Under the pieces are notes generated by a model that did no database searches, was not told the DNA's origin, and saw nothing but the letters and a program-made list of their open reading frames with translations. Of a stretch of 64,000 nucleotides of DNA, positions 26,307 through 36,372 are shown piece by piece. Numbering within the stretch: the first letter of the stretch is position 1; each line of letters opens with the position of its first letter. The translations under genes were made by a program, and so were the position numbers. Source of the stretch: Fischerella muscicola SAG 1427-1 = PCC 73103 (GTDB lineage: Bacteria > Cyanobacteriota > Cyanobacteriia > Cyanobacteriales > Nostocaceae); contig NZ_AJLJ01000061.1 in assembly GCF_000317245.1 (NCBI RefSeq), positions 1-64,000 of the forward strand. Reading direction: 5' to 3'.

Positions 26307-26930
26307 ATGCTAACAACTTACGAAATGCGCTGGTTTTACCCTGGCACCATACCAGACAATATTCAATTGTGGTTTGAGCAACATTGTCTAGTTCAATCTT
26401 CACAACCAGAAGAACCACGAGAAGATTTATATCTATACTCTCCTGAGTGTGAATTTTTGGGTATCAAATTACGGCAAGAACAACTAGAAATCAAATGGCG
26501 TAAAGCTGAATTAGGTATCATGAGTTTCGGTGAATTTGCGGAGGGGAAAGTCGAAAAGTGGAGTAAGTGGGAATGTCATGACTCGACGGGAGAAAGTTTT
26601 CAAGCACAGCAGATTGCAAATCATCCTGTGTGGGTGAGTGTGCAAAAACTTCGTTATTCACAACTTTACGAAGTTTTAGATGATTTGTCCCTACAAGCTG
26701 TTTCGGAAAATCAAACCGTTGATAACGCCTGTAAAGTTGAATTGACTTATTTGACGCTCAAGGAAAAAAGTTGGTGGAGTCTTGCATTTGAAGCTTCTGG
26801 TGATGATGACCGTATATTGGAGAATCTTCAAGTCACAGCCAACTGTATATTCAGTAATTACTTAGAACAAAAGTTACTAACTGTTGATTCTTATGCTTAT
26901 CCTACTTGGTTAGCGATCGGCATTAACTAA
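26307..26930 (+). CDS. Conserved hypothetical protein
   Basis: A 207-aa soluble protein from the ATG at 26307; a TTG at 26283 would add 8 residues. The pattern EMRWFYPGTIP near the start, LGIKLRQEQLEIKWR, and later CKVELTYLTLKEKSWWSLAFEA suggest a beta-rich fold with charged strands somewhat like CYTH-type domains, but this is only an impression. It is divergent from the PsbP-family gene. Confidence 0.5.
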   Translation: MLTTYEMRWFYPGTIPDNIQLWFEQHCLVQSSQPEEPREDLYLYSPECEFLGIKLRQEQLEIKWRKAELGIMSFGEFAEGKVEKWSKWECHDSTGESFQAQQIANHPVWVSVQKLRYSQLYEVLDDLSLQAVSENQTVDNACKVELTYLTLKEKSWWSLAFEASGDDDRILENLQVTANCIFSNYLEQKLLTVDSYAYPTWLAIGIN

Positions 26931-28226
26931 TCGCTAATACTTCTCATTTGTTCTCGGTCAGAGTGTGATTTATATTTAGTTTCGTAACTTGCGCTATGTT
27001 TATTCCTGCTGACTAAAATGACAAATAAGTTCACGTATATTGATGTAATATTTTTAACTCTATTGATATAATACTAATAATTGAAAGTTCGATCTACAAT
27101 AGATATGCTTTGTTCTCAAAAATCTATCTTTAGCAAGAGGCAATATTTATTAATATAATATAAGTAAATTCAAAAATATATAAAACTTAATTTTAATTTC
27201 ATTAAATATAAAAAAAATTAAATGAATCTTTTTATTTCAGAGCTATTAAATAAATTATGTTATAGATAACTAAAGTAAGTAATTTTAAATTATAAAATTA
27301 CAAACCCAGTTTAAATTGTCTGTGGTTAACCTACGTCCATCATGATTAGAGCAGCGCACTACAAAAATTGGCTGCAAGAAAGCCGTTATATGAATCGAGG
27401 AAGTGCTTATGTGTTTGCACTTCGGTTCAATGTGATGGCTGAAGTTGGTGAATTTCCACCCTAGTGTTATCCCAGCATAAAAGAAAGTTTTTGAAAAACT
27501 AAAAATTAATGGCTACATTCAGTTGATGCAAAGAAGCAACTTTTAACTACTCAACAGAGAAGCTTCAACAGATGTAGTTTGATCAAAAGAACACTTGTCT
27601 AACTAAATTTATTGAGGAGATTATAACTATTTAGCAGAAGATAGCTGTTGGCTATAGTTTATATTCATTCTGCTATGTAAATCTCTCGTTTTCTAGAGAA
27701 GCAAGTATTAATCTATTTCAAACATAAAGTTTGAGATTTGATTAGTTTGATGCTTGAGTGAAAGAAAGCATTTCGTCGGTTGAGCAATATTACTTAGACA
27801 ATACCCTTTTGATTCTAAATACCTGCATTAAACCAAAAAATTCCTTGTCATCAAATACAAGCAATACCAAGTTAGCTCTAACTATTATTTTGTAATTACA
27901 GAAAATTGAGCATAACTGAGTATTAATTAGACAAATTCAGTTTGTCTTATACAAGCTTGAACTTGATATTAAATGTAGTTGAAACAAGCGAATTTTTGTG
28001 CAAATGATTTTTGTGTCTAGTAACACTAGCTAAAAATAATTTCTTGCCTTGCTTTTTTTACATTATCTATTTGGGGCAAAAAATCTACCAAAAGTATCAG
28101 GTTTTTCTGTAAATTACCAAACAAATTTCGATGTGTGAGAGATTCTTAACGAAATAACAAAAGCTATAGTTGTGCATAGACAAAAAGACAATTCATGAAT
28201 TAGATCAAGAATATGGAGAAAAAACT
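26931..28226. other. Long AT-rich gap
   Basis: About 1.3 kb between the hypothetical gene and the acyltransferase holds no convincing gene. One short open frame of 40 codons (27342-27464, start MIRAAHYKNWLQESRY) has less AT bias than its surroundings and could be a relic or a small gene, but lacks a clear ribosome site. A 6-bp hairpin (AAGTGC/GCACTT) lies inside it. The rest shows nothing recognisable. Confidence 0.45.
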
Positions 28227-28928
28227 ATGAATCAAAATTCTTTATCAAAAGTGCAGCGCCTGAAAGAAGTTTTACTAATTAATTTGCTAGGAGAATTACC
28301 AACAATAGCTTTTGGACCTCGTTTAAGAAAGCTACTTTATCGTTTTATTTTTGCTATAATAGATAACTCAGTCTATATTCAAAATGGTGTTGAATTTATA
28401 GGTACTAATCAAATTGAAATTGGCAGTGATGTGCATATTTTTAAAGGTGTGCGTATAGATGCGAAAGGAGAAAATAACAAAATTATCTTAGAAAAAGGCG
28501 TCGCACTTGAAAAAGATGTAACTATTGGTGCTTTAGACAACACCTGTGTACAAATTGGTGAAGGAACATTTATTGGACCTGGTGCATGTATTGCTGGGCC
28601 AGGAAATATTACTATCGGTAAACGTTGTTTAATTGCTGCTCACACAGGAATATTTTCTAATAATCATAATTTTGCAGATCCGACAAAATATATCGTAGAT
28701 CAAGGTATTACTCGCCAGGGAATAGTTATAGAAGATGACTGCTGGATAGGGCATAATGTCACAGTCTTAGATGGAGTCACTATTGGTGAAGGTAGTGTTA
28801 TTGGAGCGGGAGCAGTTGTTAGTAAGAATATTCCTCCCTACTCTATAGCTGTGGGAGTACCTGCAAAAGTAGTTAAAAAACGCGATGCAAAGGAACTGGT
28901 ATTTAATTATCAAAGTAGTAATGAGTGA
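28227..28928 (+). CDS. Hexapeptide-repeat acyltransferase
   Basis: A 233-aa left-handed beta-helix enzyme, likely transferring an acetyl group to a sugar or amino sugar. The repeat [LIV]-G-x4 is frequent (VEFIGTNQIEIGSDVHIF, ALEKDVTIGALDN, VQIGEGTFIGPGACI). The C-terminal part IEDDCWIGHNVTVLDGVTIG and the ending VGVPAKVVKK are typical of the LbH/MAT acetyltransferases; His in SNNHNF is a candidate catalytic residue. The start is the ATG at 28227 with a GGAG eight bases before, not the TTG at 28170. It stands alone; a role in exopolysaccharide modification is guesswork. Confidence 0.82.
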   Translation: MNQNSLSKVQRLKEVLLINLLGELPTIAFGPRLRKLLYRFIFAIIDNSVYIQNGVEFIGTNQIEIGSDVHIFKGVRIDAKGENNKIILEKGVALEKDVTIGALDNTCVQIGEGTFIGPGACIAGPGNITIGKRCLIAAHTGIFSNNHNFADPTKYIVDQGITRQGIVIEDDCWIGHNVTVLDGVTIGEGSVIGAGAVVSKNIPPYSIAVGVPAKVVKKRDAKELVFNYQSSNE

Positions 28929-28982
28929 AACAAAAAGCCCGATCCGTTTATATGGTGGAGTAATTCACTCACATTTTTAAAC

Positions 28983-29078
28983 TTTCTAAATCATTCGTGA
29001 GAAACAAGATCCCCGACTTCTCAACAGAAGTCGGGGATCTGGGCTTTGCGATGATCACAATCATATAGGATTGCTATA
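28983..29078. repeat. Dispersed 96-bp repeat, copy 2
   Basis: Counterpart of 20473-20568. It ends 22 bp before the pilQ stop codon. Its hairpin core (29007-29040) may also terminate transcription of the acyltransferase gene. Confidence 0.75.
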
Positions 29079-29100
29079 TAAACTTATCGACCCGCATCAC

Positions 29101-30709
29101 CTACTGCTTGGGAACCTGCAAACCACGACGCTCAAGAATTTGCCGCACCTCTGGGCTAGGAGTATAACTATAGCCATAAGATGATTTCTCAGAATCATCC
29201 ATAACTTGAGGTGTAAGCAATACAATTACTTCATTACGCTGATTTTGTTTGTTTGTCCTTCTAAATAATGAGCCAATTAAGGGAATATCACCCAAAATGG
29301 GAATCTTGGAGACGGTTGCTCTGTCTGTGTCTTGTATAATGCCACTAAGAATTAGTGTTTGACCATCACGTAGACGAACCAAACCGGAATTGAGAGAGCG
29401 TTCAGACACCAAGAATATTTGCTGACTACCACCTGTACCTAAATTGATGTTAGCTGGAGCTTGTGGTGCTTTGACCGTAGGAGCTACCGACAGAGAGACA
29501 AAACCGTTGTCATCAATACGATCAATCTTGACAGCTAGTGTTAAACCCACATTAGCTTTCTCCGCTGTGACTGTTTCTGTGGAAGTGCCATCACCACGAG
29601 TTATTTCCCGCTTTAGGTTTCCCACCACTTCCTGAGTCAGGTTGACATTAGCACTTTGACCTTCTTGCACAATTAAAGTTGGGTCAGTCAAAATCTTAGC
29701 ATTGCCACTTTGTACTTGAGATTGCAAACTGAGGAGAAAGCGTTTGGGAAACTGATATAAAGAAGGAAGAGAAAATGTATATGTGTCAGGTGTTCCTGGA
29801 GTCGTTGTAGTTTGGAAACCATACCTAGTAGGTAGTCCTGTAGCAGGATCGATAGCAGTCGGCACAATTTCGGTTGTGCTTTCTCCGGGAGTTCCTGGAG
29901 AAAACTCTGAGATGCCAGGTTGTAGTGGATTTGTACTCACAGGTGCATCAGCTGAAGGTCTACCTTGAGGGTTAAAGAAACCATTATTGAGAAATACACC
30001 ATCTCCCTGAATAGGATTGCCGATTACTGGTGTACTAGTTATGCTACTGGATGCTTCTGCACTCGTAGCTGGTCTAGACCCACCAAAATTTAAAGATGCT
30101 GCACCGCCATCACTGGTAAAGAAATTATTACCAACGCCAAAGGAAAAGCTGGTGTTAACGTCCTTGGTATTCAAAAGGTTAACATCAATAATTTTGACAT
30201 TGACTGCCACCTGGCGACGACGGACATCTAGTTGAGTAAGTTGAGCCATAGCCATCTCAACTAGTCTCGGTGGGCCAATTAAAGTTAGAGAATTAGTCCG
30301 CTCGTCTCCGAGTGCCTGTAAACCTCTGAGTAAGGGTTTGGAGTCTAGAAAATCTATGCGTTGAGTTTCAACTCTTGTTTCTGTAGTTGTCTGGGTTTGA
30401 GTAATCGGAGCAGCTCCAGCAGCTACAGGAACAGCACTGACGTTAGTGACTTGGCGTTCGCGGTTCACAGCACTTTCTGCACCCAAGGACACCAAAAAGT
30501 TAAGAGCAATTCCAACTGTTACTTGATTCAGTCGCAGGTTCCGCATGACTACATCACGAGTGGAATTAGGTAGTCTCGGCCCTACAAAAACTGTACGACC
30601 ACTACGATTTGCTTCTAAACCACTCAGGCGCAAGACATAATTAAACACATCTTGTACAGGCTCATTTTCTATGTCTAAGGAAATTGTCGAACTTCCTTGT
30701 CCCCCTTGT
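29101..30709 (-). CDS. pilQ: PilQ secretin, C-terminal fragment (frameshifted)
   Basis: The larger part of the type IV pilus outer-membrane secretin. The coding frame continues upstream of the first Met (30648) to the G-rich tract, so the fragment begins by frameshift, not by its own start. It contains the N-domain strand (VFNYVLRLSGLEANRSGR), a DVNLLNTKDV region, and the secretin domain at the end (GQTLILSGIIQDTDRATVSKIPILGDIPLIG, then NEVIVLLTPQVMDD, quoted in pieces). Together with the N-terminal fragment it makes one protein of about 800 aa. An extra G at 30710-30715 (six bases instead of five in neighbouring units) explains the break. Expression would need slippage or a reverting deletion. 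Confidence 0.85.
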
Positions 30710-31516
30710 CCCCCCTTGTCCCCCTTGTCCCCCCTGTCCTCCCTGTCCTCCTGCTGCTTCTGCTCCCGTATAAGCCAAATTCAAACTAGCAGCGCGAGCA
30801 AGCAATGACAACACTTCCCTGACTGGTGCATCTCGCAGCACAAGCCGGGGTACACGTTCTTGAGTTCCTAAGTCAACACTACTCGGAGAAGCATCGATAT
30901 TAGAAATGGCAATATCTCCCACTGGTGGTGCAACGGCTCTAGGTAAGAAAGGCGGAGCTTGGGTTTGCGCTTGTCCTGGCCCGGCTGTTTGTGCTGGTGT
31001 ACCATCAATACTGACTTGCGGATTGGGGACAAGGGGTGGAACTGATGGACTGGGGTTAGGAGTAGGTGCTTGGGGAGGCGTGGGTGCTGATGCTGTGGTT
31101 CCTGTACTCGGACTTAAGCCAAGAGTAATGACGTTTGTCCCCCGCACCAAAGGCTGAGTATTGGGAGCGCTATCAGTACCAATTGCTAATATTCTGATAC
31201 TATTGGTATCTAGTTGAGTCACCTGAATAGAAGCGATTCCCGGAAGGGGATTATCTTTGCGGAAACTATTGCCTTGGGGTAGACGTAGTTGAGTATTAAT
31301 AATATCTGCAACTAAAGTTTTGCCCCTCTGTGTCGTAAAAATTTGTGGGCGAGAACCAGCAGAAGTTTTTAAAACAACATTCACTCCGCCATTAACTGTT
31401 TTGAGCTGCACATCCGTAATTTGCGTAACCTGTGCTTTAACTGGTTGAGCAGCTAAAAAAACTATTGTAGTTGCACCTAATATTAAATCTAAACCTTTAC
31501 CGTGAAGCTGTCTCAC
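30662..31516 (-). CDS. pilQ: PilQ secretin, N-terminal fragment (frameshifted)
   Basis: Start of the type IV pilus secretin. A signal peptide (LILGATTIVFLAAQPVKA) leads into an AMIN domain (VTQITDVQLKTVNGGVNVVL, residues about 30-130), a proline/alanine-rich linker, and the first part of the STN domain (LVLRDAPVREVLSLLARA). It runs into a glycine/glutamine repeat (about 30690-30760) and then goes out of frame, ending in an unrelated tail KFDNFLRHRK. The correct continuation (SSTISLDIENEPVQDVFNYV) is in the next frame. It is the last gene of the pilMNOQ unit, 153 bp after pilO. Confidence 0.87.
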   Translation of the reverse strand: MRQLHGKGLDLILGATTIVFLAAQPVKAQVTQITDVQLKTVNGGVNVVLKTSAGSRPQIFTTQRGKTLVADIINTQLRLPQGNSFRKDNPLPGIASIQVTQLDTNSIRILAIGTDSAPNTQPLVRGTNVITLGLSPSTGTTASAPTPPQAPTPNPSPSVPPLVPNPQVSIDGTPAQTAGPGQAQTQAPPFLPRAVAPPVGDIAISNIDASPSSVDLGTQERVPRLVLRDAPVREVLSLLARAASLNLAYTGAEAAGGQGGQGGQGGQGGTRGTRKFDNFLRHRK

Positions 31517-31669
31517 AGTTCATTCCTCACATTTAACCAAAATATTTGACTATTGTCTTGACTATTTTTGCAACCAATTTCTTGGTATTTATACGTAAGT
31601 GCGATCGCTGTTAATTGTGTTTATAGTTTGTATATTTCCCAAAATTTCTATCGAAATAACACTTGTCCC

Positions 31670-32425
31670 TTATTTCTTCGGTTCTGCTTTAACAGCTGCG
31701 GCCTCTTCCGGACTAAGTGGTATTAGTGCTTGTAACTGAAAGGATGTAGAAATTGGTGCTGGCCCAACTTGCAATAGCCTTTTGCCTGGTTCTGGAGTAG
31801 TTTGGGGAGCTAAAGCAGATTGATAGTCTTTTACTATTAATAAAGGTTGCAAACGCTCAATATTACGAAGAATTGATTGCGTTTGTTCATAAGTTCCAAC
31901 AATTTCGATGTTCACGCTTCTACGCTTGAGCTTGCCATCTACTTGTTTTCCCAATGAGCCATCAGTGATTGGTTCAGCTTTATCTGAAACTGGTACAAAT
32001 TTCTTGAGTTCGGCTCTGGTAGCATTGATGGAAATAGCAGTGTTGTTAACTTCAACTAAACGATTCAAGTCTAGTAGTAATGTATCTAAGGTTTTCTCAT
32101 TCGCAAACAAACCTAAAACTTGAGTTTGTTGCTGTTTGGCATCTGCTAGTTCTTGCTTGACTTGATCTATCTGTTTGATAGTGGCTTTTTTTTGGTCAAT
32201 TTGTCCTTGTAAATCACTTTGTTTAGCTTGGTTTTGTCCGAAGGTGTCCCAAGCTGGTATTACTAAATTGAACAACATATAAAGTGCGCCAGCAAATCCC
32301 AAGACTCCTACTAAGATACCTATAATTTTGGGTGTAAAACTAATGCCAAACACAACGGGGTAGGCTGATTTTGCCTCGGTGAATTCCCCGCCTTCCATAA
32401 AATTTATATCTTCACTCAGCGTCAT
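31670..32425 (-). CDS. pilO: Type IV pilus assembly protein PilO
   Basis: Inner-membrane alignment protein (251 aa). A cytoplasmic N-terminus precedes one membrane helix (IIGILVGVLGFAGALYMLFN, about 33-52) and a coiled coil (KQSDLQGQIDQKKATIKQI, about 65-115), followed by a ferredoxin-like periplasmic domain (VNIEIVGTYEQTQSILRNIE). It overlaps pilN by four bases (ATGA), so the two are translationally coupled. It forms the PilM-N-O platform. Confidence 0.9.
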   Translation of the reverse strand: MTLSEDINFMEGGEFTEAKSAYPVVFGISFTPKIIGILVGVLGFAGALYMLFNLVIPAWDTFGQNQAKQSDLQGQIDQKKATIKQIDQVKQELADAKQQQTQVLGLFANEKTLDTLLLDLNRLVEVNNTAISINATRAELKKFVPVSDKAEPITDGSLGKQVDGKLKRRSVNIEIVGTYEQTQSILRNIERLQPLLIVKDYQSALAPQTTPEPGKRLLQVGPAPISTSFQLQALIPLSPEEAAAVKAEPKK

Positions 32426-33186
32426 TTTTGAATGACTCCTGTTTTTTGCAAACTACGAATACGTGCGACTAATCCCACTGTGCCTTTTTGTTCTAATTCG
32501 CGAATTAGCTCCGAAGCTGGAATATCGCTGAGGCTGGTTTGAATAGTGTATTTAGCTACTTTCGGTGGTTTAATTGTGATACCTGTTTGAGTGCCAGTAT
32601 TTTTTAATGGTGCATCTACTAGTTCTGTGGAAATAATTTTGGCTTCACTGGCTTTCAAGAAACGAGATTGTTGTAGAGTCAGTAAAAAATCGTTGACATC
32701 ATTAAAAGAGCGAGCCAAACCAGTAATTTCTATTCCTCCGGCTGGATTGGGTGGTGGTTGTCCCTCTACCGCAGCAGCAGGTGGAATTTGCTTAACGTTT
32801 TCTATTTGGACTGTGGCTGGAATGCGATCGCGCAAATCTTCTAACATTGCAGACCAAGGACGAATTTGATCAAATACAGTTACTAAAGATTGTGTTTCTG
32901 CTTTGACTGTGTTGGTTTGTTCCTTAATCTTGTTAATATTGCTGATTTGGGCATCTAAGCTTTGGTTTTCCTGTTCTAATTGGGCAATTGTTTGTTCTAA
33001 CTCAGCATTTTTTGTTTGCAAAAACCACAAACCAGCTGCAACAAAAGCAGGGAAAATTACACCAACTCCCACCCCAATAAATACAGGCGTTAAATTACCT
33101 GTATTGATCGCTACATTTGTCTTTTTTTCAGTCTTTTTCTGAAAATTTGGGCGGTCTTTAAGAAAATTAATATCTAAACTGTACAT
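32422..33186 (-). CDS. pilN: Type IV pilus assembly protein PilN
   Basis: Inner-membrane partner of PilO (254 aa). The N-terminal INFLKDRP is the classic PilN peptide that docks into PilM. One membrane helix (PVFIGVGVGVIFPAFVAAGL) precedes a coiled coil (LEQTIAQLEQENQSLDAQI) and a periplasmic fold (GIEITGLARSFNDVNDFLLT). It sits 124 bp after pilM across a repeat-bearing gap and overlaps pilO. Confidence 0.9.
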   Translation of the reverse strand: MYSLDINFLKDRPNFQKKTEKKTNVAINTGNLTPVFIGVGVGVIFPAFVAAGLWFLQTKNAELEQTIAQLEQENQSLDAQISNINKIKEQTNTVKAETQSLVTVFDQIRPWSAMLEDLRDRIPATVQIENVKQIPPAAAVEGQPPPNPAGGIEITGLARSFNDVNDFLLTLQQSRFLKASEAKIISTELVDAPLKNTGTQTGITIKPPKVAKYTIQTSLSDIPASELIRELEQKGTVGLVARIRSLQKTGVIQK

Positions 33187-33310
33187 TTTTTGTTACTTGT
33201 CATTGGTCATTGGTCAATAGGGAACAGGCAATAGGCAATAATCATTAAGTTATTCTCCCCATCTCCCTTGTCCTCCTTGTCCCCGTTATCTCCCCAATCT
33301 CCCACTTTCG

Positions 33311-34417
33311 TCACACCGAACGCATCCCAAGACCCAGTACTATCCCCAATCCAGGAAGTTGCACAGTGGGAAACTTTTCTTCGTCAACTTCCAAGGATAA
33401 AGATCCAATCGGATCTATTTGAGAGGTAGGTAAACTCAATCTTTGCGTGAAGAACTCATCCAACTGTGCTAATCCTCCACCTGGCCCTGCTAAAAAAATC
33501 TGGGCTACTTCTAAGTTTTCGCTTTGGTTGAGATAAAAATCGATGGAACGGCGCAGTTCATCTGTGAGTTCTCCCAACACCCGCATCATTGCTGCTACAC
33601 CAGGATTCGCTTCGGTAACACCTGTTTTTGCACCTTCTGTGATATTGAGAGGAATAGTCATCCCCTGCAACAAGTTTATATCTCGTGATGCAGGTAAGCT
33701 CATTGCTCTAGCTAGTGCCATTTGCATTTGATTCGTTCCCAGAGGAACTGTACGCGAAAATTGCGGTACTCCGTTGACAATGATGGCAATTTCTGTATTA
33801 TCGAATTCTATATCAACTAAAACTGCTGCTTCTTGTGGTCCGTATTGCCGCAACTGGTCACGGATTATCCGAATCAGTGCAAAAGAATTGATTTCTAAGA
33901 CATCTATTTGCAATCCTGCCTGCTCGAATGTACTTATGTATGTATCAGTGATTTCCTTACGAGTTGCAACCAGCAACACTTGTACTTTTTCAATTCCATC
34001 CTCATCTACAAAGTAGCCAAGTTTCTGATAATCTACATCAGCTTCTTCACGAGGATAAGGTAAATATAAACCTGCTTCGTGGTTTAACACCATCTCGCGG
34101 AGTTCTTTATCATCTAATTCTGATGGAACTGGGATGAGACGTACAATTGAATCTCGTCCTGTAACAGCAGTAGCAACGCGAGAAGTTTTGATTTTACTTT
34201 CTGTAAGTGCCTGCTGGATAATTTGTGCCATTGCTGGAGGATCAGCAATTTGGCCATCGACAAACACACCTTCTGGAACAGACACTGACGTTAAAGCGTC
34301 TAGTTTCAGACCTTGGCGTTGTTTGCGTAAACGAGCGACATTCACACATTGCGGTGCAAGTTCGATGCCAACTCCGTCCTTAGATTTGCTAAACAGACTG
34401 TTGATGCTTTTAACCAC
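33311..34417 (-). CDS. pilM: Type IV pilus assembly protein PilM
   Basis: Cytoplasmic actin-like ATPase of the type IV pilus (368 aa). It has the FtsA/actin fold with phosphate-1 VGIELAPQCVNVARL (near 16-30), AVLVDIEFDNTEIAII (phosphate-2, about 209) and a late FLAGPGGGLAQLDEFF (adenosine motif, about 305). It binds the PilN N-terminus. It is the first gene of the pilMNOQ unit. No pilP was found in the window, as is usual for cyanobacteria. Confidence 0.92.
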   Translation of the reverse strand: MVKSINSLFSKSKDGVGIELAPQCVNVARLRKQRQGLKLDALTSVSVPEGVFVDGQIADPPAMAQIIQQALTESKIKTSRVATAVTGRDSIVRLIPVPSELDDKELREMVLNHEAGLYLPYPREEADVDYQKLGYFVDEDGIEKVQVLLVATRKEITDTYISTFEQAGLQIDVLEINSFALIRIIRDQLRQYGPQEAAVLVDIEFDNTEIAIIVNGVPQFSRTVPLGTNQMQMALARAMSLPASRDINLLQGMTIPLNITEGAKTGVTEANPGVAAMMRVLGELTDELRRSIDFYLNQSENLEVAQIFLAGPGGGLAQLDEFFTQRLSLPTSQIDPIGSLSLEVDEEKFPTVQLPGLGIVLGLGMRSV

Positions 34418-34578
34418 TGTTTTGCCCGCATAAATGCTAAATTGAAGAGTTTAAATGTTAAAAGTCAAGAGTCCATTGTCAATTGTTAAGAGTAGAGAGA
34501 ATTTCAAATTAACTATTGACCATTTACTATTGACCAATGACCTTTTTACCCCGGTTTAACTGAAAAACTATCAGCACA

Positions 34579-35883
34579 ATGATTCAAATTCAAAAATTCA
34601 AAAGATTAACTGTTTGGGTGTTAGTTGGCTTATTGACAAGTTGGATTGTCAGTTGCAGTACAGGTAATGTTAATCCAAGCACAAAACAGGCGTCTTCAGG
34701 AGCCGCAAGAATTGAGTTTTGGACTATGCAACTCAAACCTCAATTTACCGACTACTTCCAAAGCCTAATTGCGACTTTTGAATCACAGAATTCAGGTATA
34801 AAGGTTAACTGGGTGGATATACCTTGGGCAGAAATGGAAAACAAAATTTTAACAGCTGTCTCCGCAAAAACGCCACCTGATGTTGTGAACTTAAATCCAG
34901 ATTTTGCATCTCAATTAGCAAGTAGAAACGCTTGGTTAGATTTAGATACAAAAGTCCCAAATGACGTACGTTCCTCATATTTACCGAATATATGGAAAGC
35001 TAGTACGCTGAATGGTAAGAGTTTTGGAATACCCTGGTATCTCACCACACGGCTAACTATTTATAACACTGATTTATTAAAACAGGCAGGTATTAATAAG
35101 CCACCTGCTACTTATACTGAATTGGCACAAGTAGCTCAACAAGTTAAAGATAAAACTGGTAAGTATGCATTTTTTGTAACTTTTGTCCCCCAAGATTCTG
35201 GTGAAGTTTTAGAATCTTTTGTGCAGATGGGAGTGACTCTAGTTGATGCCGAAGGTAAAGCTGCTTTTAATTCTGCTCAAGGGAAAGCAGCATTTCAGTA
35301 CTGGATAGACCTTTACAAAAAAGGTCTACTGCCAAAAGAAGTATTGACACAAGGACATCGTCATGCGATAGAATTATACCAATCTGGAGAAACAGCCTTA
35401 CTAGCTTCTGGCCCGGAATTTCTGAAACAGATTGCCAATAATGCGCCTGCGATCGCTAAAGCTTCAGCCATAGCACCTCAAATTACTGGCGACACTGGTA
35501 AGAAAAATGTCGCTGTGATGAATGTAGTTATTCCTCGTGACACCAAACAACCAGACGCTGCTGTCAAATTTGCTCTGTTTGTCACCAACGACCAAAATCA
35601 GCTAGCCTTTGCCAAACAAGCCAATGTTTTACCTTCCACAGTCAAGGCGTTATCTGATAGCTATTTTAAAGATATACCAGCAAACGCCCCCACAATAGAT
35701 AAAGCTAGGGCGATCAGTGCCAGTCAAATGCAACAAGCAGAAGTGCTAACCCCCACTGTGGAAAATTTCAATATCCTGCAAAAAGCAATTTATGAAAACC
35801 TGCAAGCAGCAATGTTAGATGAGAAGACAGTGGATAAAGCTATAGAAGATGCAGCACAGGAGTGGAATAGTCGTAGTCAATAG
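34579..35883 (+). CDS. Sugar ABC transporter substrate-binding lipoprotein (orphan)
   Basis: A 434-aa family 1 extracellular solute-binding protein. A lipoprotein signal ends at Cys26 (TSWIVSC). The mature part shows the usual pattern (IEFWTMQLKPQFTDYFQSLI, PPDVVNLNPDFASQLASR, SFGIPWYLTTRLTIYNTDLL, NVAVMNVVIPRDTKQPDAAV). It likely captures a sugar or sugar-related solute for import. No permease or ATPase gene lies beside it, so it must work with distant components or has another job. It is divergent from pilM. Confidence 0.85.
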   Translation: MIQIQKFKRLTVWVLVGLLTSWIVSCSTGNVNPSTKQASSGAARIEFWTMQLKPQFTDYFQSLIATFESQNSGIKVNWVDIPWAEMENKILTAVSAKTPPDVVNLNPDFASQLASRNAWLDLDTKVPNDVRSSYLPNIWKASTLNGKSFGIPWYLTTRLTIYNTDLLKQAGINKPPATYTELAQVAQQVKDKTGKYAFFVTFVPQDSGEVLESFVQMGVTLVDAEGKAAFNSAQGKAAFQYWIDLYKKGLLPKEVLTQGHRHAIELYQSGETALLASGPEFLKQIANNAPAIAKASAIAPQITGDTGKKNVAVMNVVIPRDTKQPDAAVKFALFVTNDQNQLAFAKQANVLPSTVKALSDSYFKDIPANAPTIDKARAISASQMQQAEVLTPTVENFNILQKAIYENLQAAMLDEKTVDKAIEDAAQEWNSRSQ

Positions 35884-35963
35884 TTAAAGGGAACGGGAAC
35901 AGGGAGTCTTGGGATAAAGTTTTTTGTTCCCTGACCTCGATAATAAACAAATAAACAAAGCAA

Positions 35964-36008
35964 AACCGGGTAAATACAGATGGGTTTTTTGTCTGTATTT
36001 ACCCGGTT
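35964..36008. terminator. Strong hairpin terminator
   Basis: A perfect 17-bp stem (AACCGGGTAAATACAGA and its complement) with an 11-base T-rich loop lies between the convergent transporter and toxin genes. It is followed by GCATTTTTG. It is the best terminator-like structure in this part of the window. Confidence 0.7.
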
Positions 36009-36072
36009 GCATTTTTGCTTGAGTGTGAAAAAATCTCTTGGGTTTTTTGATTTAACTCATACGCAATCCTAT

Positions 36073-36372
36073 TTAATCGATTTCAAATTTATCGAGTAGC
36101 TTCTTTCCGTAAATCACTGCGGCAACAGTAACAATATCTCCCTGGATGTGATAGATGATTCGATAGCTGTATGCCAAATGTTCTCTGATATTATCGTTGC
36201 CGAACTCTGGTACAATGCGACCAGAAAAAGGTTCCTTGCTTAAGTTACTTGTTGTGTCAAGTATCTTCTTGACTACTGTCGCAGCATAGGAAGCCGAGTC
36301 ACGACCTATATACATGGCAATTGCTTCTACATCATCTAAAGCTTTGGGAGACCATTCTACTTGATAAGCCAT
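36073..36372 (-). CDS. RelE/ParE-family toxin
   Basis: A 99-aa protein with the ParE/RelE signature (VEWSPKALDDVEAIAMYI at the start, RIVPEFGNDNIREH and YRIIYHIQGDIVTVAAVIYG). ParE members poison gyrase and RelE members cut mRNA at the ribosome; I cannot tell which applies here. Its start overlaps the end of the antitoxin gene by 16 bases, as in a standard toxin-antitoxin operon. Confidence 0.85.
   Translation of the reverse strand: MAYQVEWSPKALDDVEAIAMYIGRDSASYAATVVKKILDTTSNLSKEPFSGRIVPEFGNDNIREHLAYSYRIIYHIQGDIVTVAAVIYGKKLLDKFEID

Noticed and set aside
27342..27464. PatS/PatX-like heterocyst inhibitor peptide
   Set aside because: Contains NRGSAY but not the RGSGR pentapeptide at the end.
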